NCBI RefSeq assembly: GCF_902388705.1
Contig: NZ_CABMQJ010000003.1
Location: forward strand, 62,001 to 126,000
Source of the DNA: an uncultured Alistipes sp.
GTDB taxonomy: Bacteria > Bacteroidota > Bacteroidia > Bacteroidales > Rikenellaceae
Direction of reading: 5' to 3'
DNA length: 64,000 bases
In this document: positions 47,766 to 56,463 of the stretch, piece after piece
Layout: every line of letters begins with the position of its first letter
Position numbering within the stretch: position 1 is the first letter of the stretch
The notes under the pieces: generated by a model
The model's database searches: none
Told to the model about the DNA's origin: nothing
What the model saw: the letters and a program-made list of their open reading frames with translations, nothing else
Program-made: the position numbers and the translations under genes

Positions 47766-49850
47766 TTAGCGGCCGAATATCACTTTGTCGATACCCATGT
47801 GCCCCAGGCCGGAGGGGGAGGACGATCCGACTATTTCGAATTCGAACCGGTTCATGCCTTTTACCAGTTTGCCTTCGCCCAAGGCTATACGCTTCACTTT
47901 GAATTCCGGGGCATTGAAATCCACTCCGGATTTGAGCAGCCTGCCGTTCAGGTATATGTTCACGGTGTATCCGTTGCTGTCCGTGCAGCAAAGGGCGGAA
48001 ATGGGTCCGCAGAAATCGAATACGTTGTCGAACTCCACCGTCAGCCGCTGTTTTTCGCCTGCGTTGCACCAGAACAGTTGCATGCCTCCGCTGAGTTTTT
48101 CGGGATGAACGAAGCGGTATTCGAAATGTCCGCCGTCACGTGCGACTGCATGCATCGCTTCGCCCTCGACCGACAGTTCCGTCCGTTCGGGCATGATGTC
48201 GTTCCGGCTCATGGCTACCTTGCGGCGCACTCCCTCCAAGTCGGGCGCAATATTCGACGTCGCGCCGGGCATCGCATACCAGAACGTCGAGCAGGCGTAA
48301 TCGATATAGCCTTTGGCCCAGTGCCACAGTTCGAGGTCGAACTGGATGGATTTGTCGAACGGAATCCCGTCCAGGGCGCGCAGGCGCGTATTGGCTGTAT
48401 AAGCGGGAGAATAACTGCCTTCGCCGCAGGGTTGTGCGATGAAAGGATGGTCGGTGAACGTTTCGGGACGGCACCATGCATATCCGTAGTAATCTTCGGT
48501 TCCGGTGCCGATATGCGACGGGAATGTTTCTCCGTCGACATAGACCTTTTCGTCGCCTTCGCCCCACCAGGCGTATGTCGTGTTGAACAACGCTACACCG
48601 TCACCGATATAGACGCCTTTACCGGAAAGTGTAACGAAATTCAGGTCGCAGAGTCCCTCGTTCTCGCCCGATGCATCTTTCAGGCCGCCGGTATAAAGTT
48701 CATTGTACTGGTGCCATGACGAGCCGAAGTGCATGGAACGGTCGTCCCACTTCCACGACGCGAACTCCGCGGCCGCATCGGAAATACGAACGGTTTCCCG
48801 GCCCACGTTGAGCAGTGTGATGCGGCACTCCTTTTCGAACGGCATTACCCAATAGGCGTTCATCATGCCGTCTTCCGATACGGATGTATACCATGTGTTG
48901 GTGTAAATCCGCCGGGGGCCCGTACCGAAGAAATCCCCTGCGGGAATCCATACGGTTCTTTCCCCGTCGAAACTCATTTCCAATACAACTGAGCGCAGGG
49001 CCTGGGGTATGTCGGCGGCATCGATGCGCATGCCGATGCGGCGGACGGCTTTTGATCCGGTAATGTCGATGCTCTTACGCTCTCCGGGGATCAGTTCGGC
49101 ATTGAGTGGCATGCTTGTGAGGCGTACGCCTTTGAGGCCGCGGTCCATCTCTTTCAGTTGTTTGAGCGTGCGCGCGATCAGGCTGCGGTTCCGGGCCATT
49201 TCGGCGGCCGAATAGGAAATGACCTTGGTGCCTTCCGTGTATGTTCGGTAGTTGATGTTGTAGTAAACGCATTCGCTGCGGCCTTTTCCCCCGATGCCGT
49301 CCTCGTAGATGTTTTCGGTTTCATAGGTGACTTTGCAGTGCTTTGCATAGGGTATCGGGAAATAAAGGTTGTGTCCTCGTTGTTCGTAGGGCGAAAGTTC
49401 CGAAACGGATGCGGCCAGGGGTGCGTCCGATACGACATTGCCGCTCAATACGTCGAAAGCACGGCCTTCGATTACGGGAACCTGCATATCGTCGACGTAG
49501 ATACGCAGTGTGCCCAGTCCGCAGTTTTCCCCGGCGAATGTCATCCAGAAACGGACGATTGCACCCGGGCCTTCGGCGTCCATCATCACGAATTCCCGCC
49601 GGCCGTTGTTTTGCTCGATGGCGATGAACTGGGTGCGATCCCAGTTTCCGAACCACCCGGGTTTCCCTTTTTCGGTCGTGAGCCGGTCGTAGCTGCTGAA
49701 CTGTCTGCAGGTAAATCGGGGCGAGGGAAAGCGCGCTTTTTCAGTGCGGTCTGTCATTTCGCCCAAAAGACTTTTTATCGAAACGGGCTCGTGTGCTGCA
49801 GCCGTATATGCGGCAGCAAGGGTTAGGAGAAATGTGAAGATTTTTTTCAT
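47766..49850 (-). CDS. GH172 (DUF2961) family glycosidase, copy B, with C-terminal domain
   Basis: 694 residues with a signal peptide (cleavage near TAAAH-EP). Family segments: FSSYDRL (51-57), DAEGPGAIVRFWMTFAGE (91-108), YFPIPYAKHCKVTYETE (163-179), WWGEGDEKVYVDGE (428-441) and GTGTEDYYGYAW (448-459). Glu431 and Glu452 are 21 residues apart, the spacing I recall for the catalytic glutamates of the characterised Bifidobacterium GH172 enzyme. An extra C-terminal beta domain (about 560-694) is absent or different in copy A. Expected to be periplasmic. Lies 3 bases after fucP and 15 before copy A. Confidence 0.88.
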   Translation of the reverse strand: MKKIFTFLLTLAAAYTAAAHEPVSIKSLLGEMTDRTEKARFPSPRFTCRQFSSYDRLTTEKGKPGWFGNWDRTQFIAIEQNNGRREFVMMDAEGPGAIVRFWMTFAGENCGLGTLRIYVDDMQVPVIEGRAFDVLSGNVVSDAPLAASVSELSPYEQRGHNLYFPIPYAKHCKVTYETENIYEDGIGGKGRSECVYYNINYRTYTEGTKVISYSAAEMARNRSLIARTLKQLKEMDRGLKGVRLTSMPLNAELIPGERKSIDITGSKAVRRIGMRIDAADIPQALRSVVLEMSFDGERTVWIPAGDFFGTGPRRIYTNTWYTSVSEDGMMNAYWVMPFEKECRITLLNVGRETVRISDAAAEFASWKWDDRSMHFGSSWHQYNELYTGGLKDASGENEGLCDLNFVTLSGKGVYIGDGVALFNTTYAWWGEGDEKVYVDGETFPSHIGTGTEDYYGYAWCRPETFTDHPFIAQPCGEGSYSPAYTANTRLRALDGIPFDKSIQFDLELWHWAKGYIDYACSTFWYAMPGATSNIAPDLEGVRRKVAMSRNDIMPERTELSVEGEAMHAVARDGGHFEYRFVHPEKLSGGMQLFWCNAGEKQRLTVEFDNVFDFCGPISALCCTDSNGYTVNIYLNGRLLKSGVDFNAPEFKVKRIALGEGKLVKGMNRFEFEIVGSSSPSGLGHMGIDKVIFGR

Positions 49851-49853
49851 ATG

Positions 49854-51278
49854 CTATTTTTTTTCGGTTTTACGACAAACTGCAATGCTGTAATACAGGA
49901 TTACGATGAATGCGATTGCGGGTACCCAGTAAGCCATCTTGATGCTGCCGACCTGATCGGATACGATGCCTTGTATCTGGGTCAGGACTGCCGCTCCCGC
50001 AATGGCCATAACCATGCCTGCACCGCCAATTTTCGTATCCTCGCCGAGGCCTTTTAGCCCGAATCCATAGATTGTCGGGAACATGATCGACATGCAGCCC
50101 GAGATACCCATCAGCCCGTATACGCCTGGAGCTCCATGGCCGTAAATAGCCACGAAACAGCAGATCGCTGCCAACAGAGCCAACGTTGTCAGGATGTTAC
50201 GCGGTTTGAGAAAGCGCATCAGTCCTGTGCATACAAACCGGCCGATTACGAAGAGAATAAGCGAAAGAATGTAATAAGTGGCTCCGGCCTGTTCGGCTGT
50301 GCGTGGCAGAAGGTCGTCCAGACCTATCCATTCGCAGAGATTGTAGAAATTTCCTGCGACGGGTTCCACATCACGCAGTGCCGAAATGACGTTTGCAGTC
50401 GATGCATTGTTTCCGAGCGATGCCACTACGGTGTCGAAGTGGAGCTGTTGCATGGCATATCGGATGACGAACGACCATACGGCGATTTGGGCTCCAACGT
50501 AAAAAAACTGTGCAACGACGCCCCAAACATAATTTTTGTTTTTTACCAGTCGCTTGAACGTGCCTCCGAAATCGACTTTGCCTTCCGCTTCTTTCAGGGC
50601 CGGCATTCGGGTGAAACGAATGGCGAGCATGATGGCGAGCATGACCAGACCGAGAATGACATAGGTAGTGGTTACGGCATTCAATTCGGCTCCTTGTATT
50701 GCAGCCAGTTCGTCAGCGTGGAGTGTGGCGCGTTCGTTCGAAGTAAGCAGGTTGAGTTGTGAAAGGATAAATACCTGACTGATGACGACGCCGGTAATGG
50801 CGCCGAATGGGTTGAATGATTGTGCGAAATTGAGCCGCTGTGTTGCGGTCTGTTCATCACCCATCATCAGCACATAGGAATTTGTGGAGGTTTCCAATAT
50901 GGAAAGCCCTGAAAAAAGGACAAAAATCGCTATCAGAAACATGACGAAGCTGAAATCGATATTCACCGGGGAGCAGAGCATGGCCGGATAGAACAGAAAT
51001 GTTCCGAGGGCATAGAGGCCTAAGCCCAGCAGTACCCCCGCCTTGTAGGTGTAGCGTTTGATGAACATCGCTCCCGGAATAGCGCAGCATCCGTAGCCGA
51101 GCAGATAGCAGACGACCTGTATCCATGCTGTCTTTGAGTCGGAAAGGCTCATGATACGTTTGAAAGCCGCAAGCATTGTGTCGGTCAGGTTGTTGGGAAT
51201 TGCCCATGCGAAGAACAAGCAGGTCAACAGCATGAACGGCCATGCGATTCCTTTGGGTATGACGCGTCGTTTTTCCAT
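49854..51278 (-). CDS. fucP: FucP-type MFS sugar:proton symporter
   Basis: 474 residues with about 12 membrane helices. FucP-family features: FFAWAIPNNLTDTMLAAFKRIM near the N-terminus, LGYGCCAIPGAMFIKRYTYKAGVLLGLGLYALG, ILETSTNSYVLMMGDEQTATQRLNFAQSFNPFGAITG, and FPTIYGFGLKGLGEDTKIGGAG. E. coli FucP carries L-fucose and also D-arabinose and L-galactose. Located between the DUF6786-like gene (35-base gap) and GH172 copy B (3-base gap). In this locus the likely cargo is D-arabinose released in the periplasm. Confidence 0.92.
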   Translation of the reverse strand: MEKRRVIPKGIAWPFMLLTCLFFAWAIPNNLTDTMLAAFKRIMSLSDSKTAWIQVVCYLLGYGCCAIPGAMFIKRYTYKAGVLLGLGLYALGTFLFYPAMLCSPVNIDFSFVMFLIAIFVLFSGLSILETSTNSYVLMMGDEQTATQRLNFAQSFNPFGAITGVVISQVFILSQLNLLTSNERATLHADELAAIQGAELNAVTTTYVILGLVMLAIMLAIRFTRMPALKEAEGKVDFGGTFKRLVKNKNYVWGVVAQFFYVGAQIAVWSFVIRYAMQQLHFDTVVASLGNNASTANVISALRDVEPVAGNFYNLCEWIGLDDLLPRTAEQAGATYYILSLILFVIGRFVCTGLMRFLKPRNILTTLALLAAICCFVAIYGHGAPGVYGLMGISGCMSIMFPTIYGFGLKGLGEDTKIGGAGMVMAIAGAAVLTQIQGIVSDQVGSIKMAYWVPAIAFIVILYYSIAVCRKTEKK

Positions 51279-51313
51279 TGAATTCGGGGTTGGGTAGTTT
51301 TAGTCGAAGCGGG

Positions 51314-52543
51314 TCAATGGGTAAATATGCCGGAAACTTTTTTAAGGTTCAGGCCGAAGAGGTCATACAGGATCGGGTCGAGGTCGGCGTCTTCGCCCTG
51401 TACATGGATTATCGTCTGAATGTGGCGCATAGAGGCTCCGGGAGATAAGGCTGCACCGGGCGATGAGGTTTCTATTTCGTAAAAAGGCCCCATGATGGAA
51501 CCGTCCTCGACGGGCCCGTCGTTATAGGAGTTGATGACATCACCTTCGTAGAGCTCTGATTCCTTTTGATGCCCCCACTTCGAATTGACATATGGGGCTT
51601 CTTTTTCCGGCATTGTGCAGGTCAGTATGGTCAGTACTTTCTTTTGAGAATCGTAGCTCCCGCAGATGCCTTTGGCCCGTCCTGCGGGCAGCCCGATTTT
51701 ACTGCGGTATGTGCCGTCGATTTTGAAGAATACCGTGCCGTTTTCTGCAATCAGGCGGTCTTCGGGCACCTTGCCGAAATAATCGTCATTGAGTATCTTG
51801 CCCTTGGTATCCGTGACGTAGGGAATAAATACGGTCGTACTCGGTGTGGGGTTGAACATGCAGAGCAACCAAATCGAAACAAGTCCCTTTTCCCGGGTCC
51901 AAACCTCATTGCCGGTATTGGTAATGACGTTGTCGGTTCTGTAAGCGACCGCTTTTACCCGTTTCGGGACGGGACGCCCCAGAACTGCTGCTGTTGCGTT
52001 CGCATCGAGCAGCGATATTTCGCGCTCGATGCGCAGATCGAATGGGGTGCCGGACGCATTCGAGAGATGGGCCTGTTTGACGAACTTCACGCTCTGTGAA
52101 TCCCGGTGCGCGATGTCATACCGTTCGGTGTCGATTACCGGGGGGACAATCCAGTTGGAATATACCTGTTCCACTCCGGGTTTGAAGTAGAGGGAGAAGG
52201 GGCCGCCTTCCGGGCCGAGCCAGAATCGTTCTTCACCGCCCACCGGATTGAACTGCGGATTGAGCTCTCCCGATTGGATAAGTTTGTAATTCAACCATCC
52301 GTAACTGTCGCCCGTGTCGCCGGCAGCTGTCGTAGTCATGACACGTCCCTGATAACCGGGGGCAATCAGCACTTTCGACTGACCGTCCGGGCTGGCGAGT
52401 TCGAGAAATTCAACGGCATGCGTTTTCAGAAAATCGGAGTCATATCCGTAGGTACCCATTTTGGTTCGAGTTTTTTGTTGTGTGCATGAACCCATTAAGG
52501 TCAGTAGTATGACCGGAATAATGTAGTTTGTCGTTTTGCACAT
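51314..52543 (-). CDS. DUF6786-like lipoprotein, mutarotase-like
   Basis: 409 residues from ATG at 52543 (MCKTTNYIIPVIL), lipobox LMGSC. The body has aldose-epimerase-like pattern elements: SKVLIAPGYQGRVMTTTAAG, NPVGGEERFWLGPEGGPFSLYF and EREISLLDANATAAVLG. It resembles a Bacteroidota family named DUF6786 (from memory). A mutarotase or carbohydrate-binding role on released sugars is a guess from fold features. It sits between fucI (22-base gap) and fucP, suggesting it serves D-arabinose or oligosaccharide handling before import. Confidence 0.6.
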   Translation of the reverse strand: MCKTTNYIIPVILLTLMGSCTQQKTRTKMGTYGYDSDFLKTHAVEFLELASPDGQSKVLIAPGYQGRVMTTTAAGDTGDSYGWLNYKLIQSGELNPQFNPVGGEERFWLGPEGGPFSLYFKPGVEQVYSNWIVPPVIDTERYDIAHRDSQSVKFVKQAHLSNASGTPFDLRIEREISLLDANATAAVLGRPVPKRVKAVAYRTDNVITNTGNEVWTREKGLVSIWLLCMFNPTPSTTVFIPYVTDTKGKILNDDYFGKVPEDRLIAENGTVFFKIDGTYRSKIGLPAGRAKGICGSYDSQKKVLTILTCTMPEKEAPYVNSKWGHQKESELYEGDVINSYNDGPVEDGSIMGPFYEIETSSPGAALSPGASMRHIQTIIHVQGEDADLDPILYDLFGLNLKKVSGIFTH

Positions 52544-52565
52544 AATTGGATGTTTTAGGATTTCG

Positions 52566-54347
52566 TTATTTATATACCGGTCCGTAGTTTTTGCAGGCTC
52601 TGAAATCGGCGCTTTCTGTATCCATGCCGAATGCACTCCATGCCGAAGGACGGAAAATCTGCCCGGCGTCCACATTGTGCATGCAAACCGGAATGCGAAG
52701 CATCGATGCGAGTGTGATTAGATCAGCTCCGATGTGTCCGTAACTTATGGCTCCGTGGTTGGCTCCCCAGTTGTTCATTACCGAATAAACATCCCGGAAA
52801 GCTCCGGTGCCGGTCAGACGCGGAGCAAACCAGGTGGTCGGCCAAGTCTTATCGGTGCGGCGGTTGATGATGTCGAAAATTTCTTCGTTGATGTTTACGG
52901 CCCATCCTTCGGCAATTTGCAGTACGGGGCCTTGTCCCTTGATCAGGTTCAAGCGGCACATGGTCATCGGCATGTCACCTTGTGTCAGGAAATTCGACGA
53001 GTAGCCGCCGCCACGGAAATATTCGCGTGATCCGGGATACCATGTGACGGAATCCAGGCATGCATTGACCTCTTCCGGGGCAATTTCCCAAAAAGGTTTC
53101 ATAACTGGCTGGCCGTTCTCTGTCTGGCGTCCTGTAGCATCGAGGCAGCAGGAACCCGAGTTGATTAGATGGATGATACCTTGTGCCGCGCGGCCTTCAA
53201 GTTTTTTGCCTGTGACACGTTCAACCGATTCGGGGCTCCAGAATGTACGTACGTCGGCGAACAGCTGTGCCCGGTTGGTCAGCAGATGACCCAGCAGCAT
53301 CGAAGCCCCGTTGAGCGAATCGTTCTCCGTGGCAAATGTAAATGCTTCGCGGATGCCGTTCCAGTCGAACGAAGAGTTGAGTATTGCCTCGGAAAAATCC
53401 CCGTTGGGCAAGAAATCCGTCCACTGGCGTTGTCCTTGGAATCCGCCGGCTATTGCATTGTGCCCCATAGCCTCTTCACGAAATCCCATGTGTTCCAGTT
53501 TCGGATTTCCGATCATCAAATCCCGGATAATCATGGTCATTTTAACGACGTATTCCCAGATTGCATCTTTTTCGGAACGGGAATAAACGAGGTGTTCGGG
53601 ATTGTGATCCTGCCCCTCTTTGCAATGCTGTTTTGTCCATTTCAGGGCTTGTGCGAACTCTTCGTGGTCATAGATTTCAAGTCGTATGCGGCGTTCCACT
53701 TCTACCGATTCCACGAACTCGTTGCGCATCCCCAGGTATTCCTGAAAGAAGTCTGGGTTGACCATTGATCCGGCGATACCCATTGAACATGAACCGATTG
53801 CGAGATAAGACTTTCCCCGCATCTGTGCCATGGCAAGTGCTGCCCGCCCGAATCGGAGCAGTTTTTCCTGCACGTCCTTCGGAATCACCGGGTCGCCCAT
53901 ATCCTGAACTTCTCGGCCATAAATTCCGAAAGCGGGAAGTCCTTTCTGGTTATGGCCCGCCAATGCGGATGCAAGGTAGACTGCTCCGGGCCTTTCCGTA
54001 CCGTTGAAGCCCCAGATGGCTTTCGGAATCAGCGGATCCATGTTGATCGTTTCACAACCGTAACACCAGCAAGGCGTTACGGAAAGCACAGCTCCGACGT
54101 TTTCCCGACTGAACTTATCATCCGCCATAGCAGCTTCGGTCACCCCGCCGATACAGCGGTCTGCAATGACGCATTCCACGGGTATGCCGTCGCTGTAATG
54201 CAGGTTGGCTGTGTAGAATTTTGCTACGTTGCGGGCCATGCTCATCGTCACGTCTTCGAGCGATTCGCGGATGCCGCCGCGCCGCCCGTCGATAATAGGT
54301 CGTATTCCGATACGGGGATGCGCCCCTGCCAATTGTTGGTTTTTCAT
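52566..54347 (-). CDS. fucI: L-fucose/D-arabinose isomerase
   Basis: 593 residues, cytoplasmic, full length relative to E. coli FucI (591). Metal and active-site segments: [23 protein letters not shown] with the catalytic glutamate, TDFLPNGDF with the aspartate, and the C-terminal [31 protein letters not shown] with the histidine. FucI interconverts L-fucose/L-fuculose and D-arabinose/D-ribulose. No fuculokinase, fuculose-phosphate aldolase or fucosidase is in the locus, while a ribulokinase-type kinase is, so D-arabinose is the better substrate. First structural gene after lacI, behind the palindromes at 54422-54455. Confidence 0.95.
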   Translation of the reverse strand: MKNQQLAGAHPRIGIRPIIDGRRGGIRESLEDVTMSMARNVAKFYTANLHYSDGIPVECVIADRCIGGVTEAAMADDKFSRENVGAVLSVTPCWCYGCETINMDPLIPKAIWGFNGTERPGAVYLASALAGHNQKGLPAFGIYGREVQDMGDPVIPKDVQEKLLRFGRAALAMAQMRGKSYLAIGSCSMGIAGSMVNPDFFQEYLGMRNEFVESVEVERRIRLEIYDHEEFAQALKWTKQHCKEGQDHNPEHLVYSRSEKDAIWEYVVKMTMIIRDLMIGNPKLEHMGFREEAMGHNAIAGGFQGQRQWTDFLPNGDFSEAILNSSFDWNGIREAFTFATENDSLNGASMLLGHLLTNRAQLFADVRTFWSPESVERVTGKKLEGRAAQGIIHLINSGSCCLDATGRQTENGQPVMKPFWEIAPEEVNACLDSVTWYPGSREYFRGGGYSSNFLTQGDMPMTMCRLNLIKGQGPVLQIAEGWAVNINEEIFDIINRRTDKTWPTTWFAPRLTGTGAFRDVYSVMNNWGANHGAISYGHIGADLITLASMLRIPVCMHNVDAGQIFRPSAWSAFGMDTESADFRACKNYGPVYK

Positions 54348-54421
54348 TATTTAAATCAGTTTAGGTCTTTATTTAGGTTTTGTATTATTTGTTGCGGTTC
54401 CGGATAGCTTTTTTGGGATTC

Positions 54422-54455
54422 AATATTTAATTTAAATATTACTATAACGTTTTAG
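54422..54455. promoter_or_regulatory. Two adjacent palindromes between lacI and fucI, candidate LacI operators
   Basis: AATATTTAA (54422-54430), one base, TTAAATATT (54432-54440) is a perfect 19-bp palindrome. CTATAACGTTTTAG (54442-54455) follows after one base; it is symmetric around AACGTT at 12 of 14 positions, and a central CG is typical of LacI-family operators. Both lie 75-108 bases upstream of fucI. A -7 box for fucI is not evident. Confidence 0.55.
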
Positions 54456-54506
54456 CATAATCCGTAAAAAAATAAAAAATTTCCCCGATAAGCATCTGGT
54501 TCCCGG

Positions 54507-55532
54507 TCATTTGCGTGAAGAGGAATTTCCTTTCACCAATTCCGGGTTTAGCATGATGGCCGAGCATTTTATTTGTTCCTTTTGTCCTATGGCTTTTATC
54601 AGCAGGTCGAGTGCTTCCTGTCCGAATTGCTCCACCGGTTGTTTGATATAGCTTACCGTGGTATAGTATAGTTCGAAGGCTTCACTGCTGTCGAAACACA
54701 CGACAGCGATGTCATCGGGTACTCGCAGATTATGTTTGTAAAGCGTTTTCATGCCTGCGATGGCCAGTGTGTTGGTGGCAAAAACCAAAGCTTCCACACC
54801 CTTACTCATTGCCTCCGTTACGACTCTTTCCATTTGGTCGGGAATATTCTTGTATTTGAGCCGGTGAATGCATATGTTTTCTGAAAGGGAAAATTGCTTC
54901 ATGGTATGCTGGTATCCGGCTTCCCGTTCCGCAATGTTGGAAACGCTCCATGTATAGGAGATCATTTCTATTTTCCGACTTCCGCCTTCGATAAGTTCCC
55001 CTACGGCAAGTGCGAGCGCTTTCTTGTTGTTGAGCGTAATATGGTTTACTTCGAGATCAGGGATCGTTCGGTCGAGCAAAACCAGTGGAATGTTGGCCTC
55101 GAGCACTTTCTCGATATATTGTCGTGAGCCCTCGCATGGTACGATAATCAGGCCGTCGACGCCCTTGTTGATAAACACTTTGATCAAGTTGTCCAACTTT
55201 CCTGCGTCTTCGTCCGTGCTGCCGAAAATAACCGTATATTTGTATTGGTAGGCTTTGTCTTCGATGCAGCGTGCGATGTCGGAAAAAAAGGGGTTGGAAA
55301 TATCGGAGAGGATTACACCGATAGTATTGGAACGTCCTTTACGCAGGCTGCGGGCCGCATTGTTGGGTTGATAATCGAGTGCTTCGGAGATCGAAAGTAT
55401 TTTCTTTGTTGTTTTGGCGCTTACGCGGTACTTTCCGCCCGACATATTGTTCATGACAAACGATACCAGCGCGACGGAAACTCCTGCTGCGTCGGCGATA
55501 TCCTTGATCGTGGTTTTACGTTTCGATGCCAT
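54507..55532 (-). CDS. LacI-family transcriptional regulator of the PUL
   Basis: 341 residues. The N-terminal helix-turn-helix is TTIKDIADAAGVSVALVSFVMN (residues 8-29) followed by the hinge RVSAKTTKKILSISEALDYQPNNAARSL. The periplasmic-binding-like effector domain starts at TIGVILSDISNPFFSDIARCIE. The regulator would sense a sugar from the locus, such as D-arabinose, D-ribulose or an oligosaccharide, and control the downstream genes through operators near 54422-54455. It lies at the upstream end of the locus in the same orientation. Its G+C is visibly low (29 of 60 in one sampled line). Confidence 0.93.
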   Translation of the reverse strand: MASKRKTTIKDIADAAGVSVALVSFVMNNMSGGKYRVSAKTTKKILSISEALDYQPNNAARSLRKGRSNTIGVILSDISNPFFSDIARCIEDKAYQYKYTVIFGSTDEDAGKLDNLIKVFINKGVDGLIIVPCEGSRQYIEKVLEANIPLVLLDRTIPDLEVNHITLNNKKALALAVGELIEGGSRKIEMISYTWSVSNIAEREAGYQHTMKQFSLSENICIHRLKYKNIPDQMERVVTEAMSKGVEALVFATNTLAIAGMKTLYKHNLRVPDDIAVVCFDSSEAFELYYTTVSYIKQPVEQFGQEALDLLIKAIGQKEQIKCSAIMLNPELVKGNSSSRK

Positions 55533-55561
55533 TTTGTCGGAATAAGGGATAACTTCTACTG

Positions 55562-55592
55562 CAAAAGTAGCTAAAACAATTTAACAAACAAA
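55562..55592 (-). promoter_or_regulatory. Consensus promoter of lacI
   Basis: -7 box TACTTTTG (55562-55569) and -33 box TTTG (55589-55592), separated by 19 bases on the minus strand. Predicted start about 22 bases before the ATG. Confidence 0.75.
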
Positions 55593-55722
55593 TTTTTGGT
55601 CGATTATTTTATGATTTTTATAAAAAATGGGCGCAAATTTTATCGCTGATGGGTAAATTGATGCAAGGGCCTGTGTGCAGATTTGGATTCCGGAACGTGT
55701 GGAAGTTTATTCTCCTGCCACC

Positions 55723-56457
55723 TCAAATCTCCGCGAAAAGATTGAACTGGTGCAGCAGGGTGAACGTGAAGAAGGCGCCGATGATGACGCACAGCACGAC
55801 GAGCAGCGCGTTGAGTATGCGCGGCGAGGGTTTTGTCGCCTGCGAGGCGTTGTTGCGGATGTATTCGCGGAAAAAGAGGTAGAGCGCCGGAACGATGCTG
55901 CATGCCAGCAGGTAGTCTTCGGGGATGCCGAAGAAGTAGACTTTCGAAAGGCCGATCAACGCCCAGTGGCAGAGGAACATGGCCAGCACGATGTTGACCC
56001 TTTCGGAGAAGGCCAGCATCAGCCCGATGGTGAATACGGCCACCGAGCAGGGCATTACGGGCGAGGTGATCATCGGGAACGTGCGGCCCAGCGCCAGCGA
56101 AAAGAGCGGATAGACGAGCGGCATGGCGAACAGCAGCAGTGCGAATGCGGTATGGTTGCCCGTACGCTCGAGCGAAGCGTGTTTGACCGCGAGGTCGTAC
56201 ACCCAGATACACCCCATGATGGCCCAGAAAATCGCCAGCATGTCGTGGTATTCGCGCGGTTCGCAGTACACGAGGTAGTAAACCCCGGCTATCCAGAAGT
56301 TGAGCATCGCCATAAAGACTTTCATGGCGATGCGCACGGCGGGCGACGGCCGCAGGTAGAGCAGCAGGGTCAGCACCACGGCGGCCGCGACCAGCACGAC
56401 CTGTGCGGGCCATGTTGCGGCGTTGTAGGAGGCGATTGTATTCCAGAAAATTTCCAT
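55723..56457 (-). CDS. DUF6064-like membrane protein
   Basis: 244 residues with six or seven hydrophobic helices. The N-terminus MEIFWNTIASYNAATWPAQ is the signature I recall for DUF6064. Other features: AMKVFMAMLNFWIAGVYYLVY and IWVYDLAVKH. Function unknown. It follows the ThrE-type genes by six bases in a three-gene operon, so a role in transport or as a partner is possible but unproven. Confidence 0.7.
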   Translation of the reverse strand: MEIFWNTIASYNAATWPAQVVLVAAAVVLTLLLYLRPSPAVRIAMKVFMAMLNFWIAGVYYLVYCEPREYHDMLAIFWAIMGCIWVYDLAVKHASLERTGNHTAFALLLFAMPLVYPLFSLALGRTFPMITSPVMPCSVAVFTIGLMLAFSERVNIVLAMFLCHWALIGLSKVYFFGIPEDYLLACSIVPALYLFFREYIRNNASQATKPSPRILNALLVVLCVIIGAFFTFTLLHQFNLFAEI

Positions 56458-56463
56458 GGGTTG

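Noticed and set aside
52566..54347. L-fucose catabolic operon
   Set aside because: FucI and FucP alone would suggest fucose, but fuculokinase, fuculose-1-phosphate aldolase, lactaldehyde reductase and fucosidase are absent, while GH172 and a ribulokinase-type enzyme point to D-arabinose.
32071..55600. Integrated element bounded by a tRNA-Cys attachment duplication
   Set aside because: No integrase and no copy of the tRNA 3' end (TTCGAATCCGCTTCAGACC) near 55.5 kb was seen.
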